Positions 1-8,928 of a stretch of DNA of 64,000 nucleotides are shown here, in pieces. The notes below the pieces were generated by a model. That model was given only the letters and a program-made list of their open reading frames with translations. It was not told the DNA's origin and did not search any database. Numbering within the stretch: position 1 is the stretch's first letter; each line of letters starts with the position of its first letter. The position numbers were made by a program, and so were the translations under genes. The DNA comes from Geomonas paludis (lineage in GTDB: Bacteria > Desulfobacterota > Desulfuromonadia > Geobacterales > Geobacteraceae), in the NCBI RefSeq assembly GCF_014193585.1, contig NZ_BLXY01000002.1, positions 955,012-1,019,011 of the forward strand, written 5' to 3'.

Positions 1-4
1 TTTC

Positions 5-1531
5 ATGGCCTGTGCCTGCCGCAAGTCGACAAAGATGCAAGAAACAACCTCTGCGCTGGAAGACAGCCTGGCCAAACTGGCACTGGAAAAAAGCCGTACC
101 GAAGCCATCCTCGCCAGTGTGCCCGACGCGGTGACGGTCCAGGACCGGGACTTCAGGATCCTGTACCAGAATCCGCAGGCCAGGCAGTTCAAGGGCGAGC
201 GCGTGGGGGAGCATTGCTACAGCGCCTACCACGACAGGGATGACGTCTGCCCGGGTTGCGCCGTCGACGACTGTTTCAAAGATGGCCAGCCGCACCGGCA
301 GGAGGTGACCCATGTCATCGACGGGCAGACGCGTCACATCGAGAGCGCAGCCGCCCCGCTGGTGGATGCCACGGGCGCCGTCACCGCGGCCATCGAACTG
401 GTACGTGACGTGACCGAGCGCAAGAACAGGGAGAATATGCTGAAAAAGCAGTTCGCCGCCATGGAAGCATCCATGGACGGCATCGCCCTGTTGACCCCCG
501 CCGGCGATTACCTCTACCTCAACAGGGCGCACGCGGAAATCTACGGCTACCCCTCGCAGCAGGAGCTGTTCGGCCAGAGCTGGAAGAAGCTGTACACCGA
601 CGAGGAGCGCCTACGGCTGGAGCCGCTCGTCTTTGGGGCCTTCGAGAAGGGACACGGCTGGCGCGGCGAGGCGACCGGGCTCAAGAAAGACGGCACCCTG
701 TTCCCCCAGGAGATATCCCTGTCGCTTCTGGAAGATGGAGGCATCATCTGCGTGGTGCGCGACATCTCGGAGCGCCGGGCATCGGAGCAGGAGATCCGCA
801 CGCTGAACGCGAGCCTGCGCCAGCAGACCCTCGACCTGCAGGCCACCAACCGGGAACTGGAAGCCTTCAGCTACTCGCTGTCGCACGACCTGCGCACGCC
901 CCTTACCACGGTCTACGCGGCCGGCCAGGCCCTGGCTGACATGTACCGCGACCTGCTCGACGAAACCGGCCACTGTCTCGTCGATGCCATCCACACCGGC
1001 TGCGAAAACATGGAGCAGTTCATCGAGGCGATGCTGGTGCTGTTCCGGGTGACGAGAACGGAGCTAAGTTGCGAGGAAGTCGACCTGGGGCGTGTGGCGG
1101 ATGACATCATTGCCGAACTGCGCATGTACGACCTGCAACGCTCGCTGGACTGGCGCAACCAGGCGGGCATGACGGCTTGGTGCGACCCCCATCTGGCCCG
1201 GGTTCTGCTGCAGAACCTGCTGGGCAACGCCTGGAAGTACACCTCCAGGAACGAACATACCATGATCGAGTTCGGACAGAGGCTTTGCGACGACAAGTAC
1301 GAGTTCTTCGTGCGCGACAACGGCATCGGTTTCGAGACGAGCGACGCCGAAAAGATCTTCAAGCCTTTCCAGCGCCTGCGCCCCTCCAGCGATTTTCCCG
1401 GCACCGGGGTGGGGCTGGCCACCGTGTTCAGGATCGTCGACCGGCACGGCGGCACGGTCCGCGCCGAGGGCGAGCCCGGCAAAGGCGCCTCTTTCTACTT
1501 CACCCTGCAGGGTCCGCAGCACCACATCTAA
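5..1531 (+). CDS. PAS-PAS sensor histidine kinase (start may lie outside window)
   Basis: A cytoplasmic-looking two-component sensor kinase of 508 residues without membrane segments. It holds two PAS domains (about 30-138 and 148-258), a short coiled coil, a HisKA dimerisation helix with the phospho-accepting His294 in SHDLRTPL, and an ATP-binding domain with the N box (NAWKYT), DNGIGF and GTGVGLATV. The first PAS carries a cysteine cluster (C71, C82, C85, C90; CPGC core), which could bind a metal or respond to redox state; that is inference. Only four bases precede the ATG, so the gene may extend beyond the left edge; Met11 is another possible start. No response regulator lies next to it in the window, so the partner is unknown. 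Confidence 0.9.
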   Translation: MACACRKSTKMQETTSALEDSLAKLALEKSRTEAILASVPDAVTVQDRDFRILYQNPQARQFKGERVGEHCYSAYHDRDDVCPGCAVDDCFKDGQPHRQEVTHVIDGQTRHIESAAAPLVDATGAVTAAIELVRDVTERKNRENMLKKQFAAMEASMDGIALLTPAGDYLYLNRAHAEIYGYPSQQELFGQSWKKLYTDEERLRLEPLVFGAFEKGHGWRGEATGLKKDGTLFPQEISLSLLEDGGIICVVRDISERRASEQEIRTLNASLRQQTLDLQATNRELEAFSYSLSHDLRTPLTTVYAAGQALADMYRDLLDETGHCLVDAIHTGCENMEQFIEAMLVLFRVTRTELSCEEVDLGRVADDIIAELRMYDLQRSLDWRNQAGMTAWCDPHLARVLLQNLLGNAWKYTSRNEHTMIEFGQRLCDDKYEFFVRDNGIGFETSDAEKIFKPFQRLRPSSDFPGTGVGLATVFRIVDRHGGTVRAEGEPGKGASFYFTLQGPQHHI

Positions 1532-1609
1532 ACGTCGCGTCCACACACAGTACGTTTTGCGGCCGCCTGCCAAGCACAGCCTGCAGCCCTTGGCGACCCG
1601 ACAGACTGA

Positions 1610-2356
1610 TCACCGCCTCATCAGCGCGAACACGCCCCAGCCCAGGTATTCACGCGTGTAGGTGGCGTAGCGTTCCGGTTCCGAGGTCAGTTGGGATCGA
1701 ACCTCGTTGAATAGCTCGTCATCGCGATTGGCCTCTAGCCAGCGGCGCATGGTGAGCCATTTAGCCGCCTCGTACCTGTCCCAGCCGTCCTGGTCAGCCA
1801 GAACCATTTCCACGACGTCGTATCCCAAGCGGGAAAACGACGCGAGCAGTTCAGGAAGCATAAGAAAATCGGAGATTGAGCCGGCGTGACACTGCTTGGC
1901 AACGTCCTCCGACGGCGGTAATTGCCGCCAGTAGGGCTCGCCGATGAGGATGATCCCTCCGGCGCACAGGCTGCGCGCCAGGAGCTCGATGGTGCCGGCG
2001 GCTCCCCCGCCGATCCAGGTGGCACCGATACAGGCCGCCACTCCGACCTTCGCATCGGAGACGTATCCCGCGGCATCGCCGTGGATAAACTCGACCCGAT
2101 CTGCGACGCCGAGTTCGACAGCACGGCGTTTGGCCTGTTCCGAAAACAACTGGCTCAGGTCGATACCTGTGCCGACGATGCCGTGATCACGCGCCCAGGT
2201 GCACAGCATCTCTCCCGATCCGCTGCCCAGATCGAGCACCCGGGTCCCCGCCTCCAGACGCAGTGCCGCGCCGAGCGTGGCAAGCTTTTCCGGCGTGATG
2301 GGGTTATGGATGCGATGGGCGCTTTCTGTGATGTTGAAGATCCGCGGGATGTCCAT
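1610..2356 (-). CDS. Class I SAM-dependent methyltransferase
   Basis: A 248-residue Rossmann-fold methyltransferase. Motif I (VLDLGSGSGEML, residues 40-51) binds S-adenosylmethionine, an acidic residue follows in GIDLS, and VEFIHGDA resembles motif II/III. The C-terminal half matches the layout of general Methyltransf_25/31 proteins that lack a substrate-specific domain, so the methylated substrate cannot be named. It is transcribed divergently from the rhodanese gene at 2415, with 58 bp between the two starts, and stands alone on its strand. Confidence 0.85.
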   Translation of the reverse strand: MDIPRIFNITESAHRIHNPITPEKLATLGAALRLEAGTRVLDLGSGSGEMLCTWARDHGIVGTGIDLSQLFSEQAKRRAVELGVADRVEFIHGDAAGYVSDAKVGVAACIGATWIGGGAAGTIELLARSLCAGGIILIGEPYWRQLPPSEDVAKQCHAGSISDFLMLPELLASFSRLGYDVVEMVLADQDGWDRYEAAKWLTMRRWLEANRDDELFNEVRSQLTSEPERYATYTREYLGWGVFALMRR

Positions 2357-2414
2357 TGTGGCAATTCCTTTCGAGCGTAATGTGGTGCAGGCTGACCATC
2401 AAAAGGGAGAAGAA

Positions 2415-2723
2415 ATGGAGCCGAAAGAACTTCTGGAACGGATGAAACGAAACAAAGGACCTGTCATAGTCGATGTCCGGACCGGATTGGAGTTTCGCAG
2501 AGGGCACATTTGCGGTGCGCACCATGCCCCGACCTGGAAGATCTTTCTGGGCCTGGCAAAGTTGCCGGCTGACCGTGGCACGGAACTCGTGGTGACCTGT
2601 GAACACGGTCCCCGGGCGCAGATAACGCAAAAGATCCTGCATAGCCGCGGCTATCACAATGTCACCCTGCTTTCCGGCCACATGGCCGGCTGGCGGCGCT
2701 CAGGAATGCCTGTGGTAAAGTGA
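2415..2723 (+). CDS. Single-domain rhodanese-like sulfurtransferase
   Basis: A 102-residue single rhodanese domain (PspE/GlpE size). The active-site loop is TCEHGPRA with Cys62, so the sulfur-carrying cysteine is present. DVRTGLEF near the N-terminus and GHMAGWRRSG near the C-terminus are the usual CH2A/B-like signatures. The start is set by AAAAGGGAGA seven bases upstream of ATG 2415; a longer open frame from 2199 runs into the divergent methyltransferase and is unlikely. It may move sulfane sulfur or handle thiosulfate or cyanide; the substrate is not visible. The next gene, in opposite orientation, acts on sulfur amino acids, a possible but unproven link. Confidence 0.85.
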   Translation: MEPKELLERMKRNKGPVIVDVRTGLEFRRGHICGAHHAPTWKIFLGLAKLPADRGTELVVTCEHGPRAQITQKILHSRGYHNVTLLSGHMAGWRRSGMPVVK

Positions 2724-2740
2724 CACGAGGCTGCCCAGAC

Positions 2741-3691
2741 TCAGGAGTAAGTGGGAGTCCGCAGTCGTGTGGCCAGAGCTGAGAGATGACGGCCGTCCGT
2801 GCCGCAGCACCCACCAAGGATCTTCAACCCGAGCTCCCTGCCCAAGGCGGCCACGGATTTCCCAAATGCCTCCGGTTCCTGCTCCACGAGAGCGGAGCTG
2901 TTGTCCAAGTCTTCCGGGCTAAGAGCCGCCGTATTGGCCAGAAGACCGATGACTCGCTGGCGCACTTCTGCAGACGAATTGGTCTCATGCAGTAGCGCAG
3001 ACCTGGCAAAGGTCACATGGGTGCAATTGATCATGAACGCGAGCGGTTTGGGATTGGCTACGGCGTCGATTACCGCGATGGCTTCCTTTAGCGGCGTGCC
3101 ATCGAGGAGGGTGCCGGTTGGTCGGACCACGAAACTCACGATGTAAGGTTTTCCCGTCTTGGCCAGCGCCATGGCAAGGCCGGTGGCTTCACTCAGAGCC
3201 GGCAGAGTGGCCGCCAGGAGAAAGTCCACCGTCGTCGCCGCAAGTTTTTCCGCCTGCCACGCATGATATTCCGCGGCCTGGTTTTCCGGGAGAGCCTCGT
3301 CGGGGTGGTACGCGTCACCTTTACAACTCATCAACCCGCAGATGAGGATCTTGTCGGCGTATCCCTGGTAGCTCTGTCTCAGACCTTCCAGAAAAGCCGC
3401 GTTGTCGCCGTTTAGGTCGGTGCCATCGAGACCGGCCGCGGCGATCCGCTCCCTGCTCGCCCGCCATGTCGGTGTAGACATGAGGAGAGGCAGCCCGGCT
3501 TGGCAGCCGATGTCCAGGTACTCCCGGCAGATCCCCTCCAGCGCCCTCCGCTTATCATCATCATAGATAAAAGCCGAGTTCACGATGAAAGGATCAAGCT
3601 CCAATCCCTTCTTGCGGCGCAGGCGCTCGATAACGGCGCCCTCGCCAAGGATGAAGGAGTATCGGCTAAGAAAGGCGTCGATGGTGTTCAC
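2741..3691 (-). CDS. Homocysteine S-methyltransferase-like protein (GTG start)
   Basis: A 316-residue protein with the (beta/alpha)8 homocysteine S-methyltransferase fold. The three zinc-ligand cysteines of the family are visible: C223 in INCTH and C295/C296 in GGCCGTDG. This family transfers a methyl group from S-methylmethionine, betaine or a corrinoid partner to homocysteine or another thiol. No B12- or folate-binding domain is present, so it acts alone or with a partner coded elsewhere. The start is GTG at 3691, chosen because GGGAGG stands six bases upstream. It overlaps the end of the SnoaL-like gene by 26 bp, which suggests translational coupling. Confidence 0.85.
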   Translation of the reverse strand: MNTIDAFLSRYSFILGEGAVIERLRRKKGLELDPFIVNSAFIYDDDKRRALEGICREYLDIGCQAGLPLLMSTPTWRASRERIAAAGLDGTDLNGDNAAFLEGLRQSYQGYADKILICGLMSCKGDAYHPDEALPENQAAEYHAWQAEKLAATTVDFLLAATLPALSEATGLAMALAKTGKPYIVSFVVRPTGTLLDGTPLKEAIAVIDAVANPKPLAFMINCTHVTFARSALLHETNSSAEVRQRVIGLLANTAALSPEDLDNSSALVEQEPEAFGKSVAALGRELGLKILGGCCGTDGRHLSALATRLRTPTYS

Positions 3692-4166
3692 TGTCTGCCT
3701 CCCTTCTTCCAAGCACAGCCTGCTGATAGCTGGCCAGTAATTCCGGTTCTTCGATGGAACCGTGGTGGTGTACCTGGCGCCACTGTCCGTTGATCAGTCT
3801 GAAGATTCTGCTTGTGCGAATCCGCATTTGAAGGACGATATCCCCGGTCTTGAATGTACCGCGTTCACGGCCGACAACGTAAAACAATTCGCCTGCATCG
3901 TGCAGGGTGTAGTCGTAAAACTCGAAGTAATAGTTAGAAGTGCTCCCAAAGAGCCGCTCGTAGACAGACCTGATCTCCTCCCAGCCTCTCTTGATCCCAC
4001 CAAGTGGATTGTCCATTGCTGCTTCGTCACCTTGCAGCCAGTTCTGCGACATCAGTTCCATGTCCCTTGAGTTAAGGGCCTCATAAAACTGCGACAGGGC
4101 TCTCAACATCGGTGATAGCTCGTCCTTGTTCTCTTTCCCTGTAACGGGAGTGTTTTCTATTTTCAT
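3666..4166 (-). CDS. SnoaL-like / NTF2-fold protein
   Basis: A 166-residue protein with the pattern of a SnoaL-like or DUF4440-type NTF2 fold: an N-terminal helix (LRALSQFYEALNSRD), a Trp-containing segment, then beta strands ending in WRQVHHHGS. The double and triple histidines line the pocket in this superfamily. Members are ketosteroid isomerase-like enzymes or ligand binders; the activity here is unknown. GAGGA nine bases upstream of ATG 4166 supports the start. The gene overlaps the downstream methyltransferase-like gene by 26 bp, so the two probably form one transcript. Confidence 0.75.
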   Translation of the reverse strand: MKIENTPVTGKENKDELSPMLRALSQFYEALNSRDMELMSQNWLQGDEAAMDNPLGGIKRGWEEIRSVYERLFGSTSNYYFEFYDYTLHDAGELFYVVGRERGTFKTGDIVLQMRIRTSRIFRLINGQWRQVHHHGSIEEPELLASYQQAVLGRREADSEHHRRLS

Positions 4167-4348
4167 GGTCTGTTCCTCGCCTACGACCGGGGAGTGGACC
4201 GGGCGGTATTGCCCAGGTCCAACCTCATGGTTGGCAATGCCATTGTCGACAACAGCTCGAATTAGCACGTAAGCGAACCAAGGAGATTGCGGCATGAGCA
4301 ACAAAAATAAACATCTTGGATCGTCTCTCGATGATTTCCTTTTCGTCT

Positions 4349-7105
4349 TCAAAAACGGTTTCTGATCCATTTGTCCATTGATATCACCGGCAGCACGACA
4401 GCGCCTGCTGCCATGGCATACAACCAGCCTCTGGCGTCGAGCGGTGCCGAAGTAAAAAGTGCCTGCAGAGGCGGCAAGTAGATGAAACAGGAATGGAGCA
4501 GTAGCAGGAGGCCGATGCCGATATAGACGGACGGATTGCTGAACACGCCCTGGATCAGGAGAGAGTTGCGCAGGGACCGGCAGTTGAGCAGATAGAATAC
4601 CTGGGTGAAGGTGATGCCGGTAACGCACATAGTCTGTGCTTCGGCCAGCGCCAGAGCGTGCCGGGCGGCCGTCACCGGTTCAGGCCCGATGATCCGGAAA
4701 TACTCCCAGAGAAACAGGCCGCAGGCAGATGCGGACATAAGCAGGGCCACCATGATGAGGCGTGCAACAATGAAACCCGAAAAAACCGGCTCATCCGGGG
4801 ATCGGGGCATGCGCCGCATTGCATTAGGGTCCAGCACCTCGAAGGCCAGCGGGATCGAGAGAGTAACACTTGCCACCAGGTTGATCCAGAGAGTCTGGCT
4901 GGGGGACATGGCCATTAACAGCTCATTAACCCCGTCGACCCGCACCGTGGGGAAAAAAAACATGGATGCCGTCAGAGTGCAGGCCAGACCAAGATTGGTG
5001 GGGAGCACGAATGCCAGGGATTTTAAGAGGTTGTCGTAGACCCGACGTCCCTCTTCCACCGCTGCGGTGATGGAAGCGAAATTGTCATCCATCAGGACAA
5101 CCTTGGCCGCCTCCTTGGATACCGCCGTGCCGGTAATCCCCATGGCGATTCCTATGTCGGCCCGCTTGAGCGCCGGGGCGTCGTTGACTCCGTCGCCGGT
5201 CATGGCAACCACGTGGCGCTGCGTTTGGAGAGCCTGCACGAGCCGGATTTTATGTTCCGGTGCCACGCGGGCGAATACATTGGTACTCATGACAGCCGAC
5301 CGGAGTTCCGTTTCAGAAAGGTCATCGAGGTCGCGACCTGTCAGGGCAACCTGCCCATGCTGCAGCAGACCGAGTTGCCGGCCGATGGCTTCCGCCGTCA
5401 CGGGATGGTCGCCGGTGATCATCTTGACCGTGATGCCGGCACTATGGCAGATCCTGATGGCGTCCACGGCTTCGCTACGCGGAGGATCGATCATGCAGAG
5501 CAGTCCGGAAAATTGCAGCCCTTTTGCAACATCAGCAGGGGAAATCTCTTCTGCCGCAACGTTGCGGCGTTGGGCAAAAGCAATAACCCTCATCCCCTGG
5601 CGTGCGTAGGTGGCCATGGCTTCATTCACTGTTTGCTGCTCCGTTTCGTCCAGGCCGCAGCGATCAATGACTGCTTCCGGTGCCCCCTTGAGCAGGATGC
5701 GGTTTTCGCCGTCAATCCGGTTCAGGGTGGCCATGAATTTCGTGTCGGACTCGAAAGGGATAACGTCAAGACGCAGGTGGCGACTGCGAAAGTCATTGGC
5801 ATTCACCCCCGCTTTCTGACAGGCAACCACCAGAGCGGCTTCTGTCGGATCGCCGGTGATGGCCCAGCCATCACCCTCGGGACGAAGCGCGGAATCATTG
5901 CACAGGACGGCAATGGAGAACAGTTCCTCCAGTTCCGGAGAAAATCTCGACAATCGGACGCCATCATGTTCGATCTCGCCTTCCGGGGCGTAGCCGATAC
6001 CGGAAAACCGGTATTCGTGCCCTTCCAGCCATGCCACCTGGACCGTCATCTCATTGCGGGTCAGGGTACCGGTCTTGTCAGAGCAGATGATGGTTGTGGA
6101 GCCCAGTGTTTCCACCGCCGGAAGATGACGGACAACAGCATGTCGTTCGGCCATCCGTCGGACGCCGATAGCGAGGCAGATCGTAATAACCGCCGGCAAC
6201 CCCTCGGGAATCGCTGCCACGGCCAGGGAAACGGCAACCATGAGGGATTCGCCGACCGGGGCATCCTTGATCCAGATACCGAAAGCGATCAAAACCGCTA
6301 CAACAACAACCACGGCGATGGTGATGCCGGTAGTGACCTTGGCCAGCTGTCGCGTCAGCGGGGTCTCCAGTTGCGTGGTCTGATTGAGAAGTGCATTGAT
6401 TCTCCCCAATTCCGTCCAGTTCCCCGTGGCGACAACCACGCCGGTGGCCGTACCTTGGACCACCATGGTTCCGCTGTAGGCCATGCAAAAACGGTCGCCC
6501 AGCGGCGAGTTCGGCAGCACCTCATCGGAACGCTTTGCCACCGGCAGAGACTCGCCGGTAAGGGCGGCTTCTTCGACGAGCAGGTTCTTGACCCGGATCA
6601 GCCGCAAATCGGCCGGCACTTTGTCTCCGCTCTGCAATGTTACAACGTCGCCGGGTACCAATCCGTCGGCCGGCACCGCGATGGGCTGACCGTCCCTCAG
6701 GACCGTCGCCGATTCGGGAATCATGGCAGCAAGCGCCTCGATAGCTTTGCCGGCCCGATATTCCTGAATGAAGCCGATGATGGCATTGATCACGACTGCG
6801 CCGAATACGACAGCAGCGTCGGTGGGCTTTTTAAGGGCAAGGGCGAGAACGCCTGCCGCAAGGAGCAGCCATCCGATAGGATTGTTGATCTGTCGCCAGA
6901 AGATCAGCCACGGGCTTGTTCCGGCGCTCCGGTCAAGGGTATTGGCACCGAAGCGCTGCAATCTTTCTGTGACTTCCCTGTCATTCAATCCATCCGGATC
7001 TGTACCCAGTCGGGTCATCACTTCCTGATCGGATGACGCATGCCACGCAATTTCACCCGACTGTGCTGGACTCTTGTGCATCTTATGGCTGCTCCTGTTG
7101 GCCAA
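4349..7105 (-). CDS. P2-type cation-transporting ATPase (calcium-like)
   Basis: A 918-residue P-type ATPase that pumps a cation across the inner membrane using ATP. Visible parts are the N-terminal cation-ATPase domain (to about 80), the actuator domain with LTGES (residues 182-186), the M4 motif PEGLP (300-304), the phosphorylated Asp343 in SDKTGTLT, the hinge MTGDGVNDAP, and a set of C-terminal membrane helices. PEGLP is typical of P2A/P2B pumps (SERCA, PMR1, bacterial calcium or Na/K-like pumps) rather than heavy-metal pumps, which have CPx. Calcium is the best guess, but sodium or magnesium cannot be excluded. Met9 (7081) is an alternative start. The 182 bp between this gene and the SnoaL-like gene hold no recognised site. 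Confidence 0.9.
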   Translation of the reverse strand: MANRSSHKMHKSPAQSGEIAWHASSDQEVMTRLGTDPDGLNDREVTERLQRFGANTLDRSAGTSPWLIFWRQINNPIGWLLLAAGVLALALKKPTDAAVVFGAVVINAIIGFIQEYRAGKAIEALAAMIPESATVLRDGQPIAVPADGLVPGDVVTLQSGDKVPADLRLIRVKNLLVEEAALTGESLPVAKRSDEVLPNSPLGDRFCMAYSGTMVVQGTATGVVVATGNWTELGRINALLNQTTQLETPLTRQLAKVTTGITIAVVVVVAVLIAFGIWIKDAPVGESLMVAVSLAVAAIPEGLPAVITICLAIGVRRMAERHAVVRHLPAVETLGSTTIICSDKTGTLTRNEMTVQVAWLEGHEYRFSGIGYAPEGEIEHDGVRLSRFSPELEELFSIAVLCNDSALRPEGDGWAITGDPTEAALVVACQKAGVNANDFRSRHLRLDVIPFESDTKFMATLNRIDGENRILLKGAPEAVIDRCGLDETEQQTVNEAMATYARQGMRVIAFAQRRNVAAEEISPADVAKGLQFSGLLCMIDPPRSEAVDAIRICHSAGITVKMITGDHPVTAEAIGRQLGLLQHGQVALTGRDLDDLSETELRSAVMSTNVFARVAPEHKIRLVQALQTQRHVVAMTGDGVNDAPALKRADIGIAMGITGTAVSKEAAKVVLMDDNFASITAAVEEGRRVYDNLLKSLAFVLPTNLGLACTLTASMFFFPTVRVDGVNELLMAMSPSQTLWINLVASVTLSIPLAFEVLDPNAMRRMPRSPDEPVFSGFIVARLIMVALLMSASACGLFLWEYFRIIGPEPVTAARHALALAEAQTMCVTGITFTQVFYLLNCRSLRNSLLIQGVFSNPSVYIGIGLLLLLHSCFIYLPPLQALFTSAPLDARGWLYAMAAGAVVLPVISMDKWIRNRF

Positions 7106-7392
7106 CGGTCATGAGGCGCAGCAGGTTCACCGCTGCCGTCGATGGTCAGACATCTATTTTAAGCATCGACTGTGCTTTTGCAAACGAACTGACCGTCGTG
7201 GCAATGTCATAGGATGGTGTCGCACAGGAAGAAAAGTCAACGAAATCGCCGCTACCCAAAATTCGTTCGTCTGCAGACTCATGGGTGTCGTGCCTTTTTG
7301 ATAGCAGAGCAACTAATCCGCCAGCATTCCTGACGAGTCCACCTCCACGAAGGTCTTCCCGTTGTCCTTGTTCAATTCCCGCCTCTCCAGAT
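7106..7392. other. Intergenic stretch with gene debris
   Basis: No convincing complete gene lies in these 287 bp. A minus-strand frame ending at 7313 (stop codon 7313-7315) reads like real protein for about 45 residues, including RCPYRKSGFKCLVN and KTFVEVDSSGMLAD, and runs on into the 3' end of the GNAT gene in another frame. It has no clear start or ribosome-binding site and is best seen as a gene fragment. Confidence 0.3.
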
Positions 7393-8001
7393 TCACCAGA
7401 CATTTGAACCCTGATTTCCGATAGGGGCATCTGGGGTCAGCCTGTTTGCCTCGGTACGGGTAGAACAAGCCAGCCAGTAATAGCTGCTGTTGTTGAACTG
7501 GAACTCGTTCAAAACAGACAAACCAAGCTTTTTGGTATGAGCCGAAAGCGAGCGAGGGTTTGTTTTGTTTATGAAGGTGACAAGGATGGGGTACCTTTGG
7601 GACATCGACTCCAGGGCGTATGCAAAGATCTTCTCGAGAACACCGGCGCCTCTAACCGTTGTGTCGATACAGATTGGGCCGTATTGGTATGAATTCTCGG
7701 CACTCAACGTTTCCCCGTTGAACTTGTAATTGTGGAGTTGACCGATCATGTATGCCTTAACCGGGTATGTCGACCAGAAATGCCACGATGCAGCCATTAC
7801 GTAGGCAACTACTACGCCATCATCTTTCGCAATGAACAGGCCGTTTTCACCTAGAATCAACTCTGACAGCTGATCCTTGGTAAAAGCAGTTGTAACAAAA
7901 CCGTCCTTTTTATCTTCCTCTTTTATCGTATCGATCTGAAATTTGCTGTGCAACGCCAATACACCGTCGATATCCAAAAGGTCTGCAAGCTTCAATTGCA
8001 T
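7393..8001 (-). CDS. GNAT-family acetyltransferase-like protein
   Basis: A 202-residue protein resembling GNAT acyltransferases: an N-terminal helix, a strand holding VVVAYVMAAS, and a beta4-alpha3 region (YGPICIDTTVRGAGVLEKIF) that corresponds to the acetyl-CoA pyrophosphate loop, then TKKLGLSVLNEF late in the fold. The acceptor is unknown. AGGAGA six bases before ATG 8001 sets the start; an upstream ATG at 8037 lacks such a site. Base composition is clearly more A+T-rich than the ATPase next door, a sign of recent acquisition. The last ~15 residues overlap the protein-like frame at 7313-7450 and may be an unnatural tail produced by a junction. Confidence 0.7.
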   Translation of the reverse strand: MQLKLADLLDIDGVLALHSKFQIDTIKEEDKKDGFVTTAFTKDQLSELILGENGLFIAKDDGVVVAYVMAASWHFWSTYPVKAYMIGQLHNYKFNGETLSAENSYQYGPICIDTTVRGAGVLEKIFAYALESMSQRYPILVTFINKTNPRSLSAHTKKLGLSVLNEFQFNNSSYYWLACSTRTEANRLTPDAPIGNQGSNVW

Positions 8002-8134
8002 CTGAATCTCCTGATGATCCCGGAATAGCACGTCCAACTTTCTTGTTGGGCCCTTCCTTCGGGCAGTTGCTGGTGCCTTTTTTTGTGCCTTTGCGCAGCT
8101 TGTCTTTTTGTAATCGTTCGACTACAATAGCGAC

Positions 8135-8431
8135 ATGTACATCGTCAAGACCCTTCCCGAATTTGACGCTTGGCTAAATGGCATCAAAGACCGCACCACT
8201 CGGTTACGGCTGGCTCGACGCCTTGACAAGGCCCAGCGAGGCAATCTCGGTGATGTCAAATCCGTTGGCCACGGCGTTTTCGAGATGCGTGAATTCTTTG
8301 GCTCCGGCTGGCGAATGTACTACATAGAACGTGGCAACATGCTTATCGTTATGCTCGGCGGTGGGGACAAGTCCACACAAGCAGCCGACATTGCCATTGC
8401 CTTCGAGCGAGCAGCCAGATTGGAGGATTGA
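8135..8431 (+). CDS. Type II toxin, RelE/ParE (HigB-like, Gp49) family
   Basis: A 98-residue protein of the phage-derived Gp49-like/HigB toxin family, often named addiction module killer protein. The hallmark segments are FDAWLNGIKD, RLDKAQRGNLGDVKSVGHGVFEMR and GWRMYYIERG...VMLGGGDKSTQ. Relatives cut mRNA at the ribosome or poison gyrase; the family reading favours mRNA cleavage. Its stop is three bases before the antitoxin start, the toxin-first order usual for HigBA. The module sits beside a DNA island with integron cassettes and may help to stabilise it. Confidence 0.9.
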   Translation: MYIVKTLPEFDAWLNGIKDRTTRLRLARRLDKAQRGNLGDVKSVGHGVFEMREFFGSGWRMYYIERGNMLIVMLGGGDKSTQAADIAIAFERAARLED

Positions 8432-8434
8432 CCC

Positions 8435-8737
8435 ATGCCGAAAAAAATCGTTGTATCCGGCCTGCCAGAATTTGATCTTGCCACGCAGTTAAAAAGCGAG
8501 GCCGACATTGCGGCGTATATCACCATGGTGATTGAGGAAGGTGACGCAGCAGAGTTGGCCCATACCTTAGGAGTAGCCGCACGAGCGCGCGGCATGGCTG
8601 AAATTGCTCAGGCTGCCGGGCTGACTCGCGAGGCCCTGTACAAAGCCTTGCGTCCCGGAGCTCATCCACGCTTCGACACCATCAGCCGAGTTTGTTCCGC
8701 CCTTGGAGTCCGCTTGGTAGCTCAGCCTCGCCATTAG
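8435..8737 (+). CDS. Antitoxin of HigA-like addiction module family
   Basis: A 100-residue antitoxin with an N-terminal segment typical of the dnstrm_HI1420 family (FDLATQLKSEADIAAYI) and a C-terminal helix-turn-helix (AEIAQAAGLTREALYKALRPGAHPRFDTISRVCSALGV). It is expected to neutralise the upstream RelE-like toxin and to repress the shared promoter through its DNA-binding domain. The three-base gap implies co-translation. The promoter should lie in the ~130 bp upstream of 8135; no operator palindrome was defined there. Confidence 0.9.
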   Translation: MPKKIVVSGLPEFDLATQLKSEADIAAYITMVIEEGDAAELAHTLGVAARARGMAEIAQAAGLTREALYKALRPGAHPRFDTISRVCSALGVRLVAQPRH

Positions 8738-8751
8738 ACCTCGCCCTTTTA

Positions 8752-8887
8752 CCTGGGGACATGGGGACGGGGACATGGGGGGACATGGGGACGCCCATGA
8801 TTTCATGCGTTTCTTCGGACGTCATGGCAATGAGAAACGCATAATTTCATGGGCGTCCCCCTATCAGATGGGCGTCCCCCTATCAGA
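8752..8887. repeat. Compound repeat: long imperfect hairpin plus direct repeats
   Basis: Three elements are packed here. Tandem GGGGACATGG-type units run from 8754 to about 8790. Imperfect 28-base inverted arms (8787-8814 and 8833-8860, about four mismatches) surround an 18-base loop. A 19-base direct repeat beginning TGGGCGTCCCCCTATC occurs at 8850-8868 and 8869-8887. This resembles a fossil REP/BIME element. It lies between convergent genes (antitoxin and caspase) and could also stop transcription. Confidence 0.7.
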
Positions 8888-8928
8888 AACCTGCCCCTCA
8901 GGCCTCTGCGCCTTTTCTCGGTAGGACG

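Noticed and set aside
5213..7036. 607-residue plus-strand open frame opposite the P-type ATPase
   Set aside because: It is antisense to a gene with all pump motifs, has low-complexity composition and no domain; the same holds for long frames opposite glutamate dehydrogenase (24916-27792), transketolase (34017-35525), the delta-60 protein (42356-45058 and 45059-46864) and the CCG oxidoreductase (61918-63723).
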